Position numbers and translations under genes: made by a program. A stretch of DNA of 64,000 nucleotides from Micromonospora sp. KC723 (lineage in GTDB: Bacteria > Actinomycetota > Actinomycetes > Mycobacteriales > Micromonosporaceae), in assembly GCF_004348595.1 (NCBI RefSeq), contig NZ_SMKD01000009.1, positions 1 to 64,000 of the forward strand. Reading direction: 5' to 3'. The notes beneath the pieces are model-generated. The model searched no databases. It saw only the letters and a list, made by a program, of their open reading frames with translations, and was not told the DNA's origin. Shown piece by piece: positions 9,824-18,520 of this stretch (position 1 is the stretch's first letter; every line of letters starts with the position of its first letter).

Positions 9824-9854
9824 AAAAAGACCCCCCGCGGGGTGCGGGAGGTCT
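9824..9854 (-). terminator. Intrinsic terminator in the cimA leader (attenuator)
   Basis: The minus-strand RNA forms an 11-bp stem from AGACCTCCCGC (9854-9844) and GCGGGGGGTCT (9838-9828) with one G-U pair and a 5-nt loop. TTTTTGTT follows. It sits between a leader peptide and the cimA start, so readthrough must be regulated for cimA to be expressed. Confidence 0.85.
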
Positions 9855-9883
9855 GCGCGCTCGGCGGAGGGGAGGCCGGCGCG

Positions 9884-9916
9884 CTAGGTGCCAATAATCA
9901 GGACGGTGCTGCTCAC
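9884..9916 (-). CDS. cimA leader peptide MSSTVLIIGT
   Basis: A 10-codon ORF from GTG 9916 to TAG 9884 reads MSSTVLIIGT, with consecutive Val-Leu-Ile-Ile codons. It ends 30 nt before the terminator stem, the usual geometry for ribosome-mediated attenuation. CAGAGT lies 7 nt upstream of the GTG, so the ORF may start a leaderless transcript. GCGCGC arms between the peptide and the terminator could form a pause or competing stem. Confidence 0.75.
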   Translation of the reverse strand: MSSTVLIIGT

Positions 9917-10141
9917 GGTCGCCACTCTGCCACTGCTGACCGCTTTCTGGGAGCACAATCCACATGGCAGGACGGCGACTCGAGGTACGCAATACCTGAT
10001 CCACCCCCGCATTGCGGGCAGAACTTGCCATTGGTGATGGACTTCACAAGTCACCCGGTCGCCACCAGGAGGAAACATCGCTACGAAAGTATCCGGAACC
10101 GATCCAGTTACCGGCCCCGGTGCCGCTGTCAAGGAGGACCA

Positions 10142-10702
10142 GTGCTCACTGTCGGTGATCGCTTCCCCGAGTACGAACTCACCGCCTGCGTCTCGCTCGA
10201 CGCCGACCAGGCGTTCGAGACGATCAACCACAAGTCCCACGAGGGCAGGTGGCGGGTCGTCTTCTTCTGGCCGAAGGACTTCACCTTCATTTGCCCGACG
10301 GAGATCGCCGAGTTCGGCCGGCTCAACGGCGAGTTCGCCGACCGAGACGCCCAGGTGCTCGGCGTCTCGGTGGACAACGAGTTCGTGCACTACGCCTGGC
10401 GCAAGGACCACCCGGACCTGCGCGAGCTGCCGTTCCCGATGCTCAGCGACATCAAGCGCGAGCTGACCGCCGCCTGCGGCGTGCTCGGCGAGGACGGCGT
10501 GGCGCAGCGGGCCACCTTCATCGTCGACCCGGACAACGAGATCCAGTTCGCGATGGTCACCGCCGGTTCGGTCGGCCGGAACGTCTCCGAGGTGCTGCGG
10601 GTGCTCGACGCGCTGCAGACCGACGAACTGTGCCCGTGCAACTGGAACAGGGGCGGCGCCACCCTCGACGCCAACGCCCTCCTCGCCGGCGCCGGGGCCT
10701 GA
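10142..10702 (+). CDS. ahpC: Alkyl hydroperoxide reductase, peroxiredoxin AhpC
   Basis: GTG 10142 has AAGGAGG 4 nt upstream. The 186-residue 2-Cys peroxiredoxin has the peroxidatic Cys51 in FTFICPTE and Cys164/Cys166 in ELCPCNW, one of which is the resolving Cys. It reduces H2O2 and organic peroxides. ahpD follows 2 bp downstream, the actinobacterial AhpC-AhpD pair in which AhpD replaces AhpF as reductant. In many actinomycetes oxyR lies next to this pair; here the upstream neighbour is cimA on the other strand, so the regulator is elsewhere or different. Confidence 0.95.
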   Translation: MLTVGDRFPEYELTACVSLDADQAFETINHKSHEGRWRVVFFWPKDFTFICPTEIAEFGRLNGEFADRDAQVLGVSVDNEFVHYAWRKDHPDLRELPFPMLSDIKRELTAACGVLGEDGVAQRATFIVDPDNEIQFAMVTAGSVGRNVSEVLRVLDALQTDELCPCNWNRGGATLDANALLAGAGA

Positions 10703-10704
10703 CG

Positions 10705-11235
10705 ATGGGTCTGGACGCGATCAAGGCGGCGTTACCCGAGTACGCCAAGGACATCAAGCTCAACCTCGGCTCGACCGTCGGGACCTCCACGCTCAAGCCG
10801 GAGCAGGCCTGGGGCACCGCCCTGGCCTGCGCCGTCGCCGCGCGCAACCCGCGGGTGCTCGCGGAGATCGCCGACGAGGCCGGCACCCACCTGACGCCGG
10901 AGGCGGCCGAGGCGGCAAAGGGCGCCGCCACGATCATGGCGATGAACAACGTCTACTACCGGGCCAAGCACCTCATCGGCGACGAGCAGTACGCCTCGAT
11001 GCCGGCCCGGCTCCGGATGCAGATCATCGCCCGACCGGGCGTGGACAAGGGCGACTTCGAGCTGTGGTGTCTCGCCGTCTCGGCGGTCACCGGCTGCGGG
11101 GTCTGCCTGGAGTCGCACGAGAAGGCGCTGCGCGCCGCCGGGTTCACCCGAGAGCAGGTGCACGAGGGGCTGCGCATCGCCGCCGTCGTGCACGCCGCCG
11201 CGGTGGCGCTCGACGCGCAGGCCGCCCTGGCCTGA
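10705..11235 (+). CDS. ahpD: Alkylhydroperoxidase AhpD
   Basis: The 176-residue protein starts 2 bp after ahpC. The catalytic thiol motif is Cys131-Gly-Val-Cys134 with His138 (CGVCLESH), as in Mycobacterium AhpD. It is a disulfide reductase or adaptor that recycles AhpC with lipoylated partners. Length matches the family (about 175). A strong hairpin (11247-11286) closes the two-gene operon. Confidence 0.94.
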   Translation: MGLDAIKAALPEYAKDIKLNLGSTVGTSTLKPEQAWGTALACAVAARNPRVLAEIADEAGTHLTPEAAEAAKGAATIMAMNNVYYRAKHLIGDEQYASMPARLRMQIIARPGVDKGDFELWCLAVSAVTGCGVCLESHEKALRAAGFTREQVHEGLRIAAVVHAAAVALDAQAALA

Positions 11236-11246
11236 ACCGTACGGTC

Positions 11247-11286
11247 CGACGGGCCGGCGCCGCCACCGTGCGGTGCCGGCCCGTCG
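11247..11286 (+). terminator. Terminator of ahpC-ahpD
   Basis: Perfect 12-bp arms CGACGGGCCGGC (11247-11258) and GCCGGCCCGTCG (11275-11286) enclose a 16-nt loop that can itself partly pair. It begins 11 bp after the ahpD stop. Confidence 0.65.
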
Positions 11287-11431
11287 GCGTTCTCGCCCGG
11301 ACCGGTCGGACAACCCGGCCGGGCGTGACGGGTACCGGGGTGTGGGAAACCGCCGGACCGGGTACCTGATCTTCGAACGAGGAAGCCTCACCGCCGAGAC
11401 GGCTGTCGACAGCCGAGGCAGGAGTTCACCC

Positions 11432-11890
11432 ATGGACCGGCTCGACCCGCAGGCCACCCACGGCACTACCGACCCGATCGTCGACGACGGCCAGGGCGCG
11501 GTCGCGGGCGGTGCGCCCGGCGGCGCCTTCAACCCGTGGAGCTACCGGGACGAGGCCGGGGTGACCGACGCCGACCTGGTCGGCTACAAGGTCGAGGCCA
11601 CCGACGGCGGTATTGGCAAGATCGACAGCGCGAGCCACGAGGTCGGAGGCAGCTACCTCGTCGTCGACACCGGTCCGTGGGTCTTCGGCAAGAAGGTCAT
11701 GCTGCCGGCCGGCACCGTCAACCAGGTCGACCACGACGACCGGAAGGTCCACGTCGACCGCAGCCGGGACCAGATCAAGGCCGCCCCGGAGTACGACGAG
11801 ACCAGCCACAGCGACCCGGCGTACCGGGACACGCTGGGCGGCTACTACGACGAGACGTACGGCAACCTGCCCCCGGGCACGGCCCGCTGA
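11432..11890 (+). CDS. PRC-barrel domain protein
   Basis: ATG 11432 has GGCAGGAG 7 nt upstream. The 152-residue protein has an acidic N-terminus and a PRC-barrel-like region at about residues 47-105 (GYKVEATDGGIGKIDSAS, then LVVDTGPWVFGKKVMLPAG), followed by an Asp/Tyr-rich tail. PRC-barrels occur in ribosome maturation factors, photosynthetic reaction centres and stand-alone actinobacterial proteins of unknown, often stress-linked, role. Nothing here decides between these. No signal peptide or helix is seen, so it is probably cytoplasmic. Confidence 0.82.
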   Translation: MDRLDPQATHGTTDPIVDDGQGAVAGGAPGGAFNPWSYRDEAGVTDADLVGYKVEATDGGIGKIDSASHEVGGSYLVVDTGPWVFGKKVMLPAGTVNQVDHDDRKVHVDRSRDQIKAAPEYDETSHSDPAYRDTLGGYYDETYGNLPPGTAR

Positions 11891-11993
11891 CTCCGACGGC
11901 CGGTGCGGCGTCCGGCGCGCCGGACGCCGGGCCGGGACTGGCCGAGCACGGACGGCCGGTGGCCGTGGCCGCGCCACCCACTACCCGTCCGGT

Positions 11994-12140
11994 GTGGACG
12001 ACGTCGAGCCCGCCCGCCATCTCCCCTTCGTCGTCATGTTCAACCGCCGCGACGTGGGCGGCTATCCCGCCCGCGACGGCCGTGCCGTGCGCTGTGGGCG
12101 GCTCTACCGCTCCGACACCCCGCACAGGCTCAGCCCGAAC
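11994..12140 (+). pseudogene. Remnant of a tyrosine/serine phosphatase gene (N-terminal fragment)
   Basis: From GTG 11994 the frame reads VDDVEPARHLPFVVMFNRRD and then VGGYPARDGRAVRCGRLYRSD, which matches the conserved N-terminus of Y_phosphatase3-type proteins (F-R-D-x-GGY...GRLYRSD). Similarity stops near 12138, where the stem of the ilvE terminator begins. The active-site C-x5-R region is absent. I read this as a gene lost by deletion that left about 50 codons. Confidence 0.6.
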
Positions 12141-12180
12141 GGTGACCGCCGGACACCCGCGGGGCGGGCCGGCGGTCACC
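12141..12180. terminator. Bidirectional terminator between the + genes and ilvE
   Basis: Perfect 12-bp arms GGTGACCGCCGG (12141-12152) and CCGGCGGTCACC (12169-12180) flank a 16-nt loop, 10 bp from the ilvE stop. The position between converging transcripts suggests it serves both. Confidence 0.65.
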
Positions 12181-12189
12181 GTCGACGGC

Positions 12190-13287
12190 TCAGAGGACGC
12201 GCTGCACCCAGCCGTACGGATCCTCGGCCTCGCCGCGCTGGATGGCGACGAGTTGCTCCCGCAGCGCCATCGTGGCGCGACCGGGACCACCCTCCCCGAC
12301 GAGGAACTCCCCGTCGGGGAACCGCACCCGGCCGATCGGGGTGATCACCGCGGCGGTGCCGCAGGCGAAGACCTCACGCAGTCGACCACTGGCCGCGTCG
12401 GCCTGCCAGTCGGCGAAGCTGACCGGCCGCTCCTCGACCCGGTGCCCGGACCGGGCGGCCAGGGCGAGGACGGCGTCCCGGGTGATGCCCGGCAGGATGG
12501 TGCCGGTCAGCGGCGGGGTGACCAGGGTGTTGTCGTCGTACACGAAGAAGACGTTCATGCCGCCCAGTTCGTCGACGAAGCGGCGCTGCACCGCGTCGAG
12601 GAAGACCACCTGCTCGCAGCCCGCCTCGATCGCCTCGGCCTGCGCGGCCAGCGAGGCGGCGTAGTTCCCGCCGCACTTCGCCGCGCCGGTGCCGCCCGGG
12701 GCGGCACGGGTGTAGTCCGGGGAGACCCAGACCGTGACCGGCTCGACCCCGCCGGCGAAGTACGCCCCGGCGGGCGAGGCGATGACGCAGTAGAGGTACT
12801 CGTTGGCCGGGCGGACGCCGAGGAAGACCTCACTGGCGAACATGAACGGGCGCAGGTAGAGGCTGGCGTCGGGGCCCTCCGGGATCCAGCCCCGGTCGAT
12901 CTCCACCAACCGCCGCAACGACTCGACGAACGTCTCCGCCGGCAGCTCCGGCATGGCCAGCCGGTGCGCGGAGGCGATGAACCGGGCGGCGTTGGCCTCG
13001 GGCCGGAACATGGTGACCGAGCCGTCCGCGGCCCGGTACGCCTTCAACCCCTCGAAGATCTCCTGCGCGTAGTGCAGGACGGCGCTCGCCGGGTCCATCG
13101 GGATCGGGGCGCGGGCCTCGACCCGGGCGTCGTACCAGCCCTTGCCCTCGGCGTAGCGGACGGTGACCATGTGGTCGGTGAAGACCCGGCCGAAGCCCGG
13201 ATTGGCCAGCAGGGCGGCCCGGTCGCCGGCGGATACCGGGGCGGGATTCGGACGGATCTCGAAATCGAGCTTGTCACCACCGCTCAT
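12190..13287 (-). CDS. ilvE: Branched-chain amino acid aminotransferase
   Basis: A 365-residue class IV PLP aminotransferase; AGGGAGG lies upstream of the ATG at 13287. The PLP lysine is Lys204 in GAAKCGGNYAAS; LYLRPFMFA and GTAAVITPIG are family blocks. It transaminates the keto acids of Leu, Ile and Val as the last step of synthesis. The gene stands alone between two terminator/promoter gaps rather than in an operon, but it is oriented like the neighbouring leuB, serA and ilv genes. GAACG/CGTTC half-sites near 13359-13370 could be an operator, but I cannot name a protein for them. Confidence 0.95.
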   Translation of the reverse strand: MSGGDKLDFEIRPNPAPVSAGDRAALLANPGFGRVFTDHMVTVRYAEGKGWYDARVEARAPIPMDPASAVLHYAQEIFEGLKAYRAADGSVTMFRPEANAARFIASAHRLAMPELPAETFVESLRRLVEIDRGWIPEGPDASLYLRPFMFASEVFLGVRPANEYLYCVIASPAGAYFAGGVEPVTVWVSPDYTRAAPGGTGAAKCGGNYAASLAAQAEAIEAGCEQVVFLDAVQRRFVDELGGMNVFFVYDDNTLVTPPLTGTILPGITRDAVLALAARSGHRVEERPVSFADWQADAASGRLREVFACGTAAVITPIGRVRFPDGEFLVGEGGPGRATMALREQLVAIQRGEAEDPYGWVQRVL

Positions 13288-13516
13288 CGCGCTGACCTCC
13301 CTGAAGGTTGAACGGCGCGCGGGACCGCACGCCGACGTCGTGCCAGAAACCTACCCCGAACGGTCGTTCAGCGGATAGCTCCACACCGGCGGATCAGGGG
13401 TACCCGATCGGCGTGGCGGGAGCGTCGGATCCACCCGACAGCGGGGGTGACACGGCCCGGCCCGGGATCTGGCGGACCCGGTGCCGGACCGGCGGAAACG
13501 GGCGACGCTGCGCCCG

Positions 13517-14548
13517 TCAGGTTACGGCGTACCCGGCAAGCCGGTCGCCGACCTCCTCGGTGCGCAGGGGTACGCCGCAGGTGCGGTTGGCCAGCTCGGT
13601 GGCGACCGCGGCGGTGACCCGGGCGGCGGCGTCCGGGTGGCCCAACTGGTCGAGCAGGAGGGCGACCGAGAGCACCGCGGCCACCGGGTCGGCCAGCCCC
13701 TTGCCGGCGATGTCCGGCGCCGAGCCGTGCACCGGCTCGAACATCGACGGGTACGCCCCGGTGGGGTTGATGCAGCCGCTGGCCGCCAACCCGATACCGC
13801 CGGTGACCGCGGCGGCGATGTCGGTGAGGATGTCGCCGAAGAGGTTGTCGGTGACCACCACGTCGTACCGTTGCGGCTGGGTGACCAGGAACATCGCGGC
13901 CGCGTCGACGTGCTGGTACTCGGTGGTCACGTCCGGGTGCTCGGCGGCGACCGCCTCGAACGCGCGCGCCCAGAGCGACCCGGCGTGGGTCAGCACGTTG
14001 GTCTTGTGCACGAGCGTCACCTTGCGCCGCTCGCGGCGGGTGGCGCGGGCGAAGGCGTCGCGGATCACCCGCTCCACCCCGTGCCGGGTGTTCAGGCTCT
14101 CCTCGGTGGCGACCTCGGCGGGGGTGTCCCGGTGCAGGGATCCGCCGGCGCCCGCGTAGAGCCCCTCGGTGCCCTCCCGGACCACCACCAGGTCGACCTC
14201 ACCCGGCTTGACGGTGGCCAGCGGGCCCGACACGCCCGGCCAGAGCCGGGAGGGACGCAGGTTGACGTACTGGTCGAAGGCGAAGCGGAGCTTGAGCAGC
14301 AGACCCCGCTCCAGCACGCCCGGCGGCACGGTGGGGTCGCCCACCGCGCCCAGCAGGATGGCGTCGTGCCCGGCCAGCTCGGTCAGCACCGAGTCGGGCA
14401 GCACCTCGCCGGTTCGGTGGTAGCGGGCCGCGCCGAGGTCGTACTCGGTGGCCTCGATCCCGGGGAGGACGGCGTCGAGCACCTTGCGGGCCTGCCCGAC
14501 CACCTCGGGTCCGATCCCGTCCCCGGCCACCACCGCGATCCGTGCCAC
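13517..14548 (-). CDS. leuB: 3-isopropylmalate dehydrogenase
   Basis: GTG 14548 is chosen because GAGGAG lies 6 nt upstream and the protein then starts directly with [16 protein letters not shown]. The 343-residue protein is a short actinobacterial Leu[29 protein letters not shown], the Mg-binding [10 protein letters not shown] and [14 protein letters not shown] are visible. It catalyses oxidative decarboxylation of 3-isopropylmalate in leucine synthesis. leuA and leuCD are not in the window. No leader-peptide attenuator was found upstream, unlike cimA and ilvB. Confidence 0.95.
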   Translation of the reverse strand: MARIAVVAGDGIGPEVVGQARKVLDAVLPGIEATEYDLGAARYHRTGEVLPDSVLTELAGHDAILLGAVGDPTVPPGVLERGLLLKLRFAFDQYVNLRPSRLWPGVSGPLATVKPGEVDLVVVREGTEGLYAGAGGSLHRDTPAEVATEESLNTRHGVERVIRDAFARATRRERRKVTLVHKTNVLTHAGSLWARAFEAVAAEHPDVTTEYQHVDAAAMFLVTQPQRYDVVVTDNLFGDILTDIAAAVTGGIGLAASGCINPTGAYPSMFEPVHGSAPDIAGKGLADPVAAVLSVALLLDQLGHPDAAARVTAAVATELANRTCGVPLRTEEVGDRLAGYAVT

Positions 14549-14766
14549 CTGGCGCTCCTCACCTCGTCGTTCCCGTGCACCGTACGTCGCCGTCCCGCCT
14601 CCCGGTACACGTCTTCCAACATGCGGGAAATCAGCATGCTCAGCAGGCTCCCAGGTGGCATTCATGGTGCGGTCATCTCCACTACCTAGGGTCGACCACG
14701 TGCGGGTCACGGGGGCTCGCCACGGATCCGTCGCGACGACGCGACGCGGTCAGCGAAGGAGCAGCT

Positions 14767-15642
14767 ATGCGGATCGACCAGCGCCGCGGGGCGGCGGGAC
14801 TCGACGAACAACCGCGCACCCGGTGGATGGACCAGGCGGCGTTCACACTGCGCCGGCCGGATCTGCGCCTGGGCACCCGCAGTCACCGTGTCGACCGGGC
14901 CGGTGAGCCCACCAGCGACCGGATCGCCGCCACGCACACCGTCCGCACCAGCACCGCCGAGTACACCCTGCTGCTCAACGCCGCCGAGCACGTCGGCCGC
15001 CGGGCCATCGGTGACGCGTTGCGTGACGCCGTCGCCGAGCTGCGTGCCATCGACCTCACCTACGGCCCCAGCCGCCCGGACAGCCTGGTCTCCCGGCTGC
15101 GCCGGGGCGAGATCAGCCCGGAGTCGTACCCGCCGCTGGCCGACCTGGTGGACCGGTGCGCCGCGATGCGCGCGGCCACCGACGGATGGTTCGACGCCTG
15201 GGCGGTGCCCGGCGGCTTCGACCCGGGCGGCCTGCTCAACGGCTGGGCGGTGGAACGGGCCGCGGCCCGGCTGCGCGCCGCCGGCATCACCGACTACGCG
15301 GTGCTCTCCGGGGCCGACCTGACCGTACGCGGACACGCCGCGCACGGCGGCCCGTGGCGGGTGGCCGTGCACCACCCGACCGACGGGCGGCGCGCTCCCC
15401 TGGTGCTGGAGATGACGGCCGGCGCGGTCGGCACCTCCGGAGTGAGCGGCCGGCACGGGCACGTGGTCGACCCGCACACCGGTGAGCCGGCCGCGCACAT
15501 GGTCGCGGCCACCGTCGTCGGGCCCGACCTGGCGGTCGCCGACGCCTACGCCACGGCGCTGTACGCCGCCGGCCCCACGGGTCTGGCGTGGTTCCGCAAC
15601 GGATCGGGATATCAGGCTCTCTTCGCCCACCGGCGCCGCTGA
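14767..15642 (+). CDS. ApbE-like FAD:protein FMN transferase homologue
   Basis: ATG 14767 has GAAGGAG 6 nt upstream. The 291-residue protein follows the ApbE layout. It has GWFDAWAVPGGFDPGGLLNGWAV near residues 140-160 (read in two parts: FDAWAVPGGFDPGG and LLNGWAVERAA), TSGVSGRHGHVVDPHTG near 220-236 and the metal-site-like DLAVADAYATALYAAG near 255-270. The usual Lys of the D-x-GGIAKG block is Asn here, so activity is uncertain. No signal peptide or lipobox is present, and no FMN-accepting partner (NqrC/RnfG type) is nearby. Function: flavinylation by family, unproven here. Confidence 0.72.
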   Translation: MRIDQRRGAAGLDEQPRTRWMDQAAFTLRRPDLRLGTRSHRVDRAGEPTSDRIAATHTVRTSTAEYTLLLNAAEHVGRRAIGDALRDAVAELRAIDLTYGPSRPDSLVSRLRRGEISPESYPPLADLVDRCAAMRAATDGWFDAWAVPGGFDPGGLLNGWAVERAAARLRAAGITDYAVLSGADLTVRGHAAHGGPWRVAVHHPTDGRRAPLVLEMTAGAVGTSGVSGRHGHVVDPHTGEPAAHMVAATVVGPDLAVADAYATALYAAGPTGLAWFRNGSGYQALFAHRRR

Positions 15643-16004
15643 GCGCGCCGGGGCGCGTCGGCCGGCCCGTGGAGGGGGTCCACGGGGTGGCGCGGTCGAC
15701 GGGCCCGCGATCGGCCCCCACGGTTTCGGCAACGACCGTGGGGGCCGTTCAGCGACGAGTGCGCGTGGCTCGCGCAATCGAGGGGTGCGGACCCGGTCGG
15801 CCGGACGCCTGACCTCGCCACCCGAAGACGGGCCGGGCGCCTCCACTCAGGCCGGTGACCGCACGGGTACGCTAGCGAATCGGCGCAACTCGACGCAAGA
15901 GTCTCCACAGCGGACCAACACGGTGACCGCCGACGTGTCACGTTCCCGCTAACCTCGGCGGGGTCGTTGCAGGAGGGTGAACGGCGGATGGCACGCTGTC
16001 CGCC
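15643..16004. other. Intergenic region (362 bp) after the ApbE-like gene
   Basis: It contains the terminator at 15713-15746. Further on there are TACGCT near 15870 and TAACCT near 15950, which could be -10 elements. No convincing ORF or RNA was seen. Confidence 0.5.
15713..15746 (+). terminator. Terminator of the ApbE-like gene
   Basis: Perfect 12-bp arms GGCCCCCACGGT (15713-15724) and ACCGTGGGGGCC (15735-15746) with a 10-nt loop, 70 bp after the stop codon. Confidence 0.65.
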
Positions 16005-16364
16005 GTGAGTTTCGATCTGAGCGTGTGGGCCGTGCCGGCCGGAGCCACGCCCGACGACGTCCGGGCAGCGGTACGACAGTGCCGCGAGGGGGGACGCCAC
16101 GGCGACCGGCACCCGGACCCGCGGGTCGTCGCCTTCTACCGGGCCATCACCGCCACGTACCCCGACCGACCCACCGGCGGAGGCACCCCGTGGGCGACCC
16201 TCCCGCTGCACACCGCCAACGACCACATCGAGCTGTACCTCGTCCCGACCTGCGCGGACCAGGTGCTGCTCGACATCGAGCGGCTGGCCGGCGAACACGA
16301 CCTGATGCTCTTCGACGCCCAGGACGGCTCGGTCTACCCGCCGCCGTCCCGCCTCGCGCGCTGA
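16005..16364 (+). CDS. Conserved-looking small protein of unknown function
   Basis: A 119-residue protein from GTG 16005; CACGCT lies 7 nt upstream, consistent with a leaderless mRNA. The sequence is a compact alpha/beta protein (MSFDLSVWAVPAGATPDDV; TPWATLPLHTANDHIELYL; HDLMLFDAQDGSVYPP) with no signal peptide or membrane helix. I do not recognise the family. Coding is supported by the third-position GC pattern, the clean start and the terminator 70 bp beyond the stop. Confidence 0.7.
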   Translation: MSFDLSVWAVPAGATPDDVRAAVRQCREGGRHGDRHPDPRVVAFYRAITATYPDRPTGGGTPWATLPLHTANDHIELYLVPTCADQVLLDIERLAGEHDLMLFDAQDGSVYPPPSRLAR

Positions 16365-16433
16365 CCACCCGGCCCGCCGCGCACCGCCCGGCCCCAGCCG
16401 GCGGCGCGCCGGTACGGGCTGACCCGGGACACG

Positions 16434-16468
16434 CGCGGGGGCCCGGCCGAAACGGCCGGGCCCCCGCG
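16434..16468. terminator. Bidirectional terminator between the small + gene and serA
   Basis: A perfect 16-bp stem, CGCGGGGGCCCGGCCG (16434-16449) with its complement (16453-16468) around an AAA loop. It lies between converging genes, 15 bp from the serA stop. Confidence 0.75.
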
Positions 16469-16482
16469 ACGTCGTGTCCGGA

Positions 16483-18081
16483 CTACTCGTCGCGCAGGTC
16501 CGCCGCGCTCGCCGCGGTGGCCCCGATCGAGTCGGCCGCCGAGGTGAGCAGGTCCGCACCCAGGGCCTGGTCGACGGTGAGGGTCATCAGCGTCTCGCCG
16601 CCGGCCTCCCGGCGCGCGACCTGCATCGCGGCGATGTTGATGCCGGCCGCGCCGAGCAGGGTGCCGACGGTGCCGACCACCCCGGGGCGGTCGGCGTAGC
16701 GCAGGAAGAGCAGGATGCCCTCCGCGCCGATCTCGACGTCGAAGCCGTCCACCTCGGTCAGCTTGACGACGTCGCGGGCGCCGGTGTGGGTGAGCGTCCC
16801 GGAGACGCTGACCGTACGGCCGTCCGGCAGTGCGCCGCGGACGGTGACCAGGTTGGGGTGGTCGATCGTCTCGGCCTGGGTGACCAGGTTGACCTCCACC
16901 CCCCGCTCGGCGGCCAGGTGCGGGGCGTTGACGTAGGTGACCTGCTCCTCCACCACGGAGCTGAACAGCCCCTTGGTGGCGGCGAGCTTCAGCACCGACA
17001 CGTCGTTGTTGACGATCTCGCCGCGTACCTCGACGGTGACGCTGGCGGCGACCCCGCCGGCCACGGCGGTGAACGCCCGGCCCAGCTTCTCGGCCAGCGG
17101 CAGCAGCGGGCGGACGTCCTCGGCGACCACGCCGCCGGCCTGGACGTTCACCGCGTCCGGCACGAACTCGCCCTGCAGGGCGAGCTTGACGCTCTTGGCC
17201 ACGGCCAGGCCGGCCTTGTCCTGCGCCTCGTGGGTGGACGCACCCAGGTGCGGGGTGGCCACCACGTTGTCGAAGGCGAACAGCGGCGAGGAGGTGCAGG
17301 GCTCCTTGGCGTACACGTCGACGCCGGCGCCGGCGACCCGGCCCTCGGCGATCGCGTCGGCCAGGGCCTGCTCGTCGACCAACCCGCCCCGGGCGGCGTT
17401 GACGATCCGCACGCCCGGCTTGACGATCGCCAGCTCCTTCTCGCCGATCAGGCCCACGGTCTCCGGGGTCTTCGGCAGGTGGATGGAGATGAAGTCGCTC
17501 TCTCGCAGCAGCTCCTCCAGGCCCACCAGGCGCACGCCGAGCTGGGCGGCGCGGGCCGGCTGGATGTACGGGTCGTACGCGATCAGCCGGGTGCCGAAGG
17601 CGGCGATCCGCTGGGCGAACAGCACGCCGATGCGGCCGAGGCCGACCACTCCGACCGTCTTGCCCTGGAGTTCGACGCCGGTGTACTTGGACCGCTTCCA
17701 CTCCCCCGCCTTCAGCGCCGCGCTGGCGGCGGCGGTGTTGCGGGCCACGGCGAGCAGCAGCGCGACGGCCTGCTCGGCGGCGGAGACGATGTTGGAGGTG
17801 GGGGCGTTGACGACCATGACGCCCCGCGCGGTGGCGGCCGGCACCTCGACGTTGTCCAGACCGACGCCGGCCCGGGCGACCACCTTCAGCCGCGGCGCGG
17901 CGGCGATCGCCTCGGCGTCGATCTGGGTGGCACTGCGCACGATCACCGCGTCGGCCTCGGCAAGCGCGGAGAGCAGGGCCGGACGATCGGCGCCGTCGAC
18001 GTGGCGTACGTCGAAGTCGTGCGCAAGCACCTCGATGGCGGCGGGGGCGAGTTCTTCGGCGATCAGTACGACAGGATTCAT
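16483..18081 (-). CDS. serA: D-3-phosphoglycerate dehydrogenase
   Basis: A 532-residue long-form SerA. The N-terminal catalytic/NAD domain has VGVVGLGRIGVLFAQRI and ARGGLVDEQAL, followed by the actinobacterial intervening domain at about residues 320-450. A C-terminal ACT domain is at about 455-530 (VVGTVGTLLGAAGINIAAMQ), the usual serine feedback site. It makes 3-phosphohydroxypyruvate for serine synthesis. It is transcribed like the ilv genes but separated from ilvC by 490 bp containing a terminator, so it has its own promoter. Confidence 0.96.
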   Translation of the reverse strand: MNPVVLIAEELAPAAIEVLAHDFDVRHVDGADRPALLSALAEADAVIVRSATQIDAEAIAAAPRLKVVARAGVGLDNVEVPAATARGVMVVNAPTSNIVSAAEQAVALLLAVARNTAAASAALKAGEWKRSKYTGVELQGKTVGVVGLGRIGVLFAQRIAAFGTRLIAYDPYIQPARAAQLGVRLVGLEELLRESDFISIHLPKTPETVGLIGEKELAIVKPGVRIVNAARGGLVDEQALADAIAEGRVAGAGVDVYAKEPCTSSPLFAFDNVVATPHLGASTHEAQDKAGLAVAKSVKLALQGEFVPDAVNVQAGGVVAEDVRPLLPLAEKLGRAFTAVAGGVAASVTVEVRGEIVNNDVSVLKLAATKGLFSSVVEEQVTYVNAPHLAAERGVEVNLVTQAETIDHPNLVTVRGALPDGRTVSVSGTLTHTGARDVVKLTEVDGFDVEIGAEGILLFLRYADRPGVVGTVGTLLGAAGINIAAMQVARREAGGETLMTLTVDQALGADLLTSAADSIGATAASAADLRDE

Positions 18082-18192
18082 CGGTCCTCGTAGACGTCGT
18101 ATGTGGTCGGCCTGGAGCGTCGGGACGCCGCGCTGAGCCCCGCGCTGATCCGTGCCATGGCCGTCAGGTGCCGGCTACGCACCTATTCATGG

Positions 18193-18198
18193 ATCGTA
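18193..18198 (-). promoter_or_regulatory. Possible -10 element (TACGAT) of serA
   Basis: TACGAT on the minus strand is a good actinobacterial -10 and lies about 110 nt upstream of the serA ATG. No clear -35 was found at 17-18 nt, so this is tentative. Confidence 0.35.
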
Positions 18199-18520
18199 GG
18201 GGGCGCTCCGGCCGAGGTGCCTTGAGGTGCGGGGTGAGGGCCCTCACACAGTCCGTCGCACGCCGGTCATCCCCTGTTCATCCGCCGCCCGCGGGCGGAC
18301 GTGCCGCAGCCGCAGCCGCTGTCCGGGCGGGGCCGGCGGGGCTCCTTCGCGAGCCCCTGCCACCACGCCGGACCGAGGCCCTGGTCACCTCTCCCAGCAC
18401 GTGGGAAGCCGGCCGGCATCGGGATTGATCCACTTGGTGGGTGGCACCGGTGCTCCGGACCCCCGACGGCGCGTCCCGGGGCAGCCGGAGTCGATCATGC
18501 GGCGGGATCAGGACGCACGA

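Noticed and set aside
13359..13370. GAACG/CGTTC inverted half-sites upstream of ilvE as a defined operator
   Set aside because: The site is short, has a mismatched centre and no matching site was noticed elsewhere, so it is not listed as a feature.
14383..14661. Open frame beginning [15 protein letters not shown] upstream of leuB, considered as a leucine leader peptide
   Set aside because: It runs on far into leuB in another frame, has no stop near a hairpin, and no terminator precedes leuB, so it does not have attenuator geometry.
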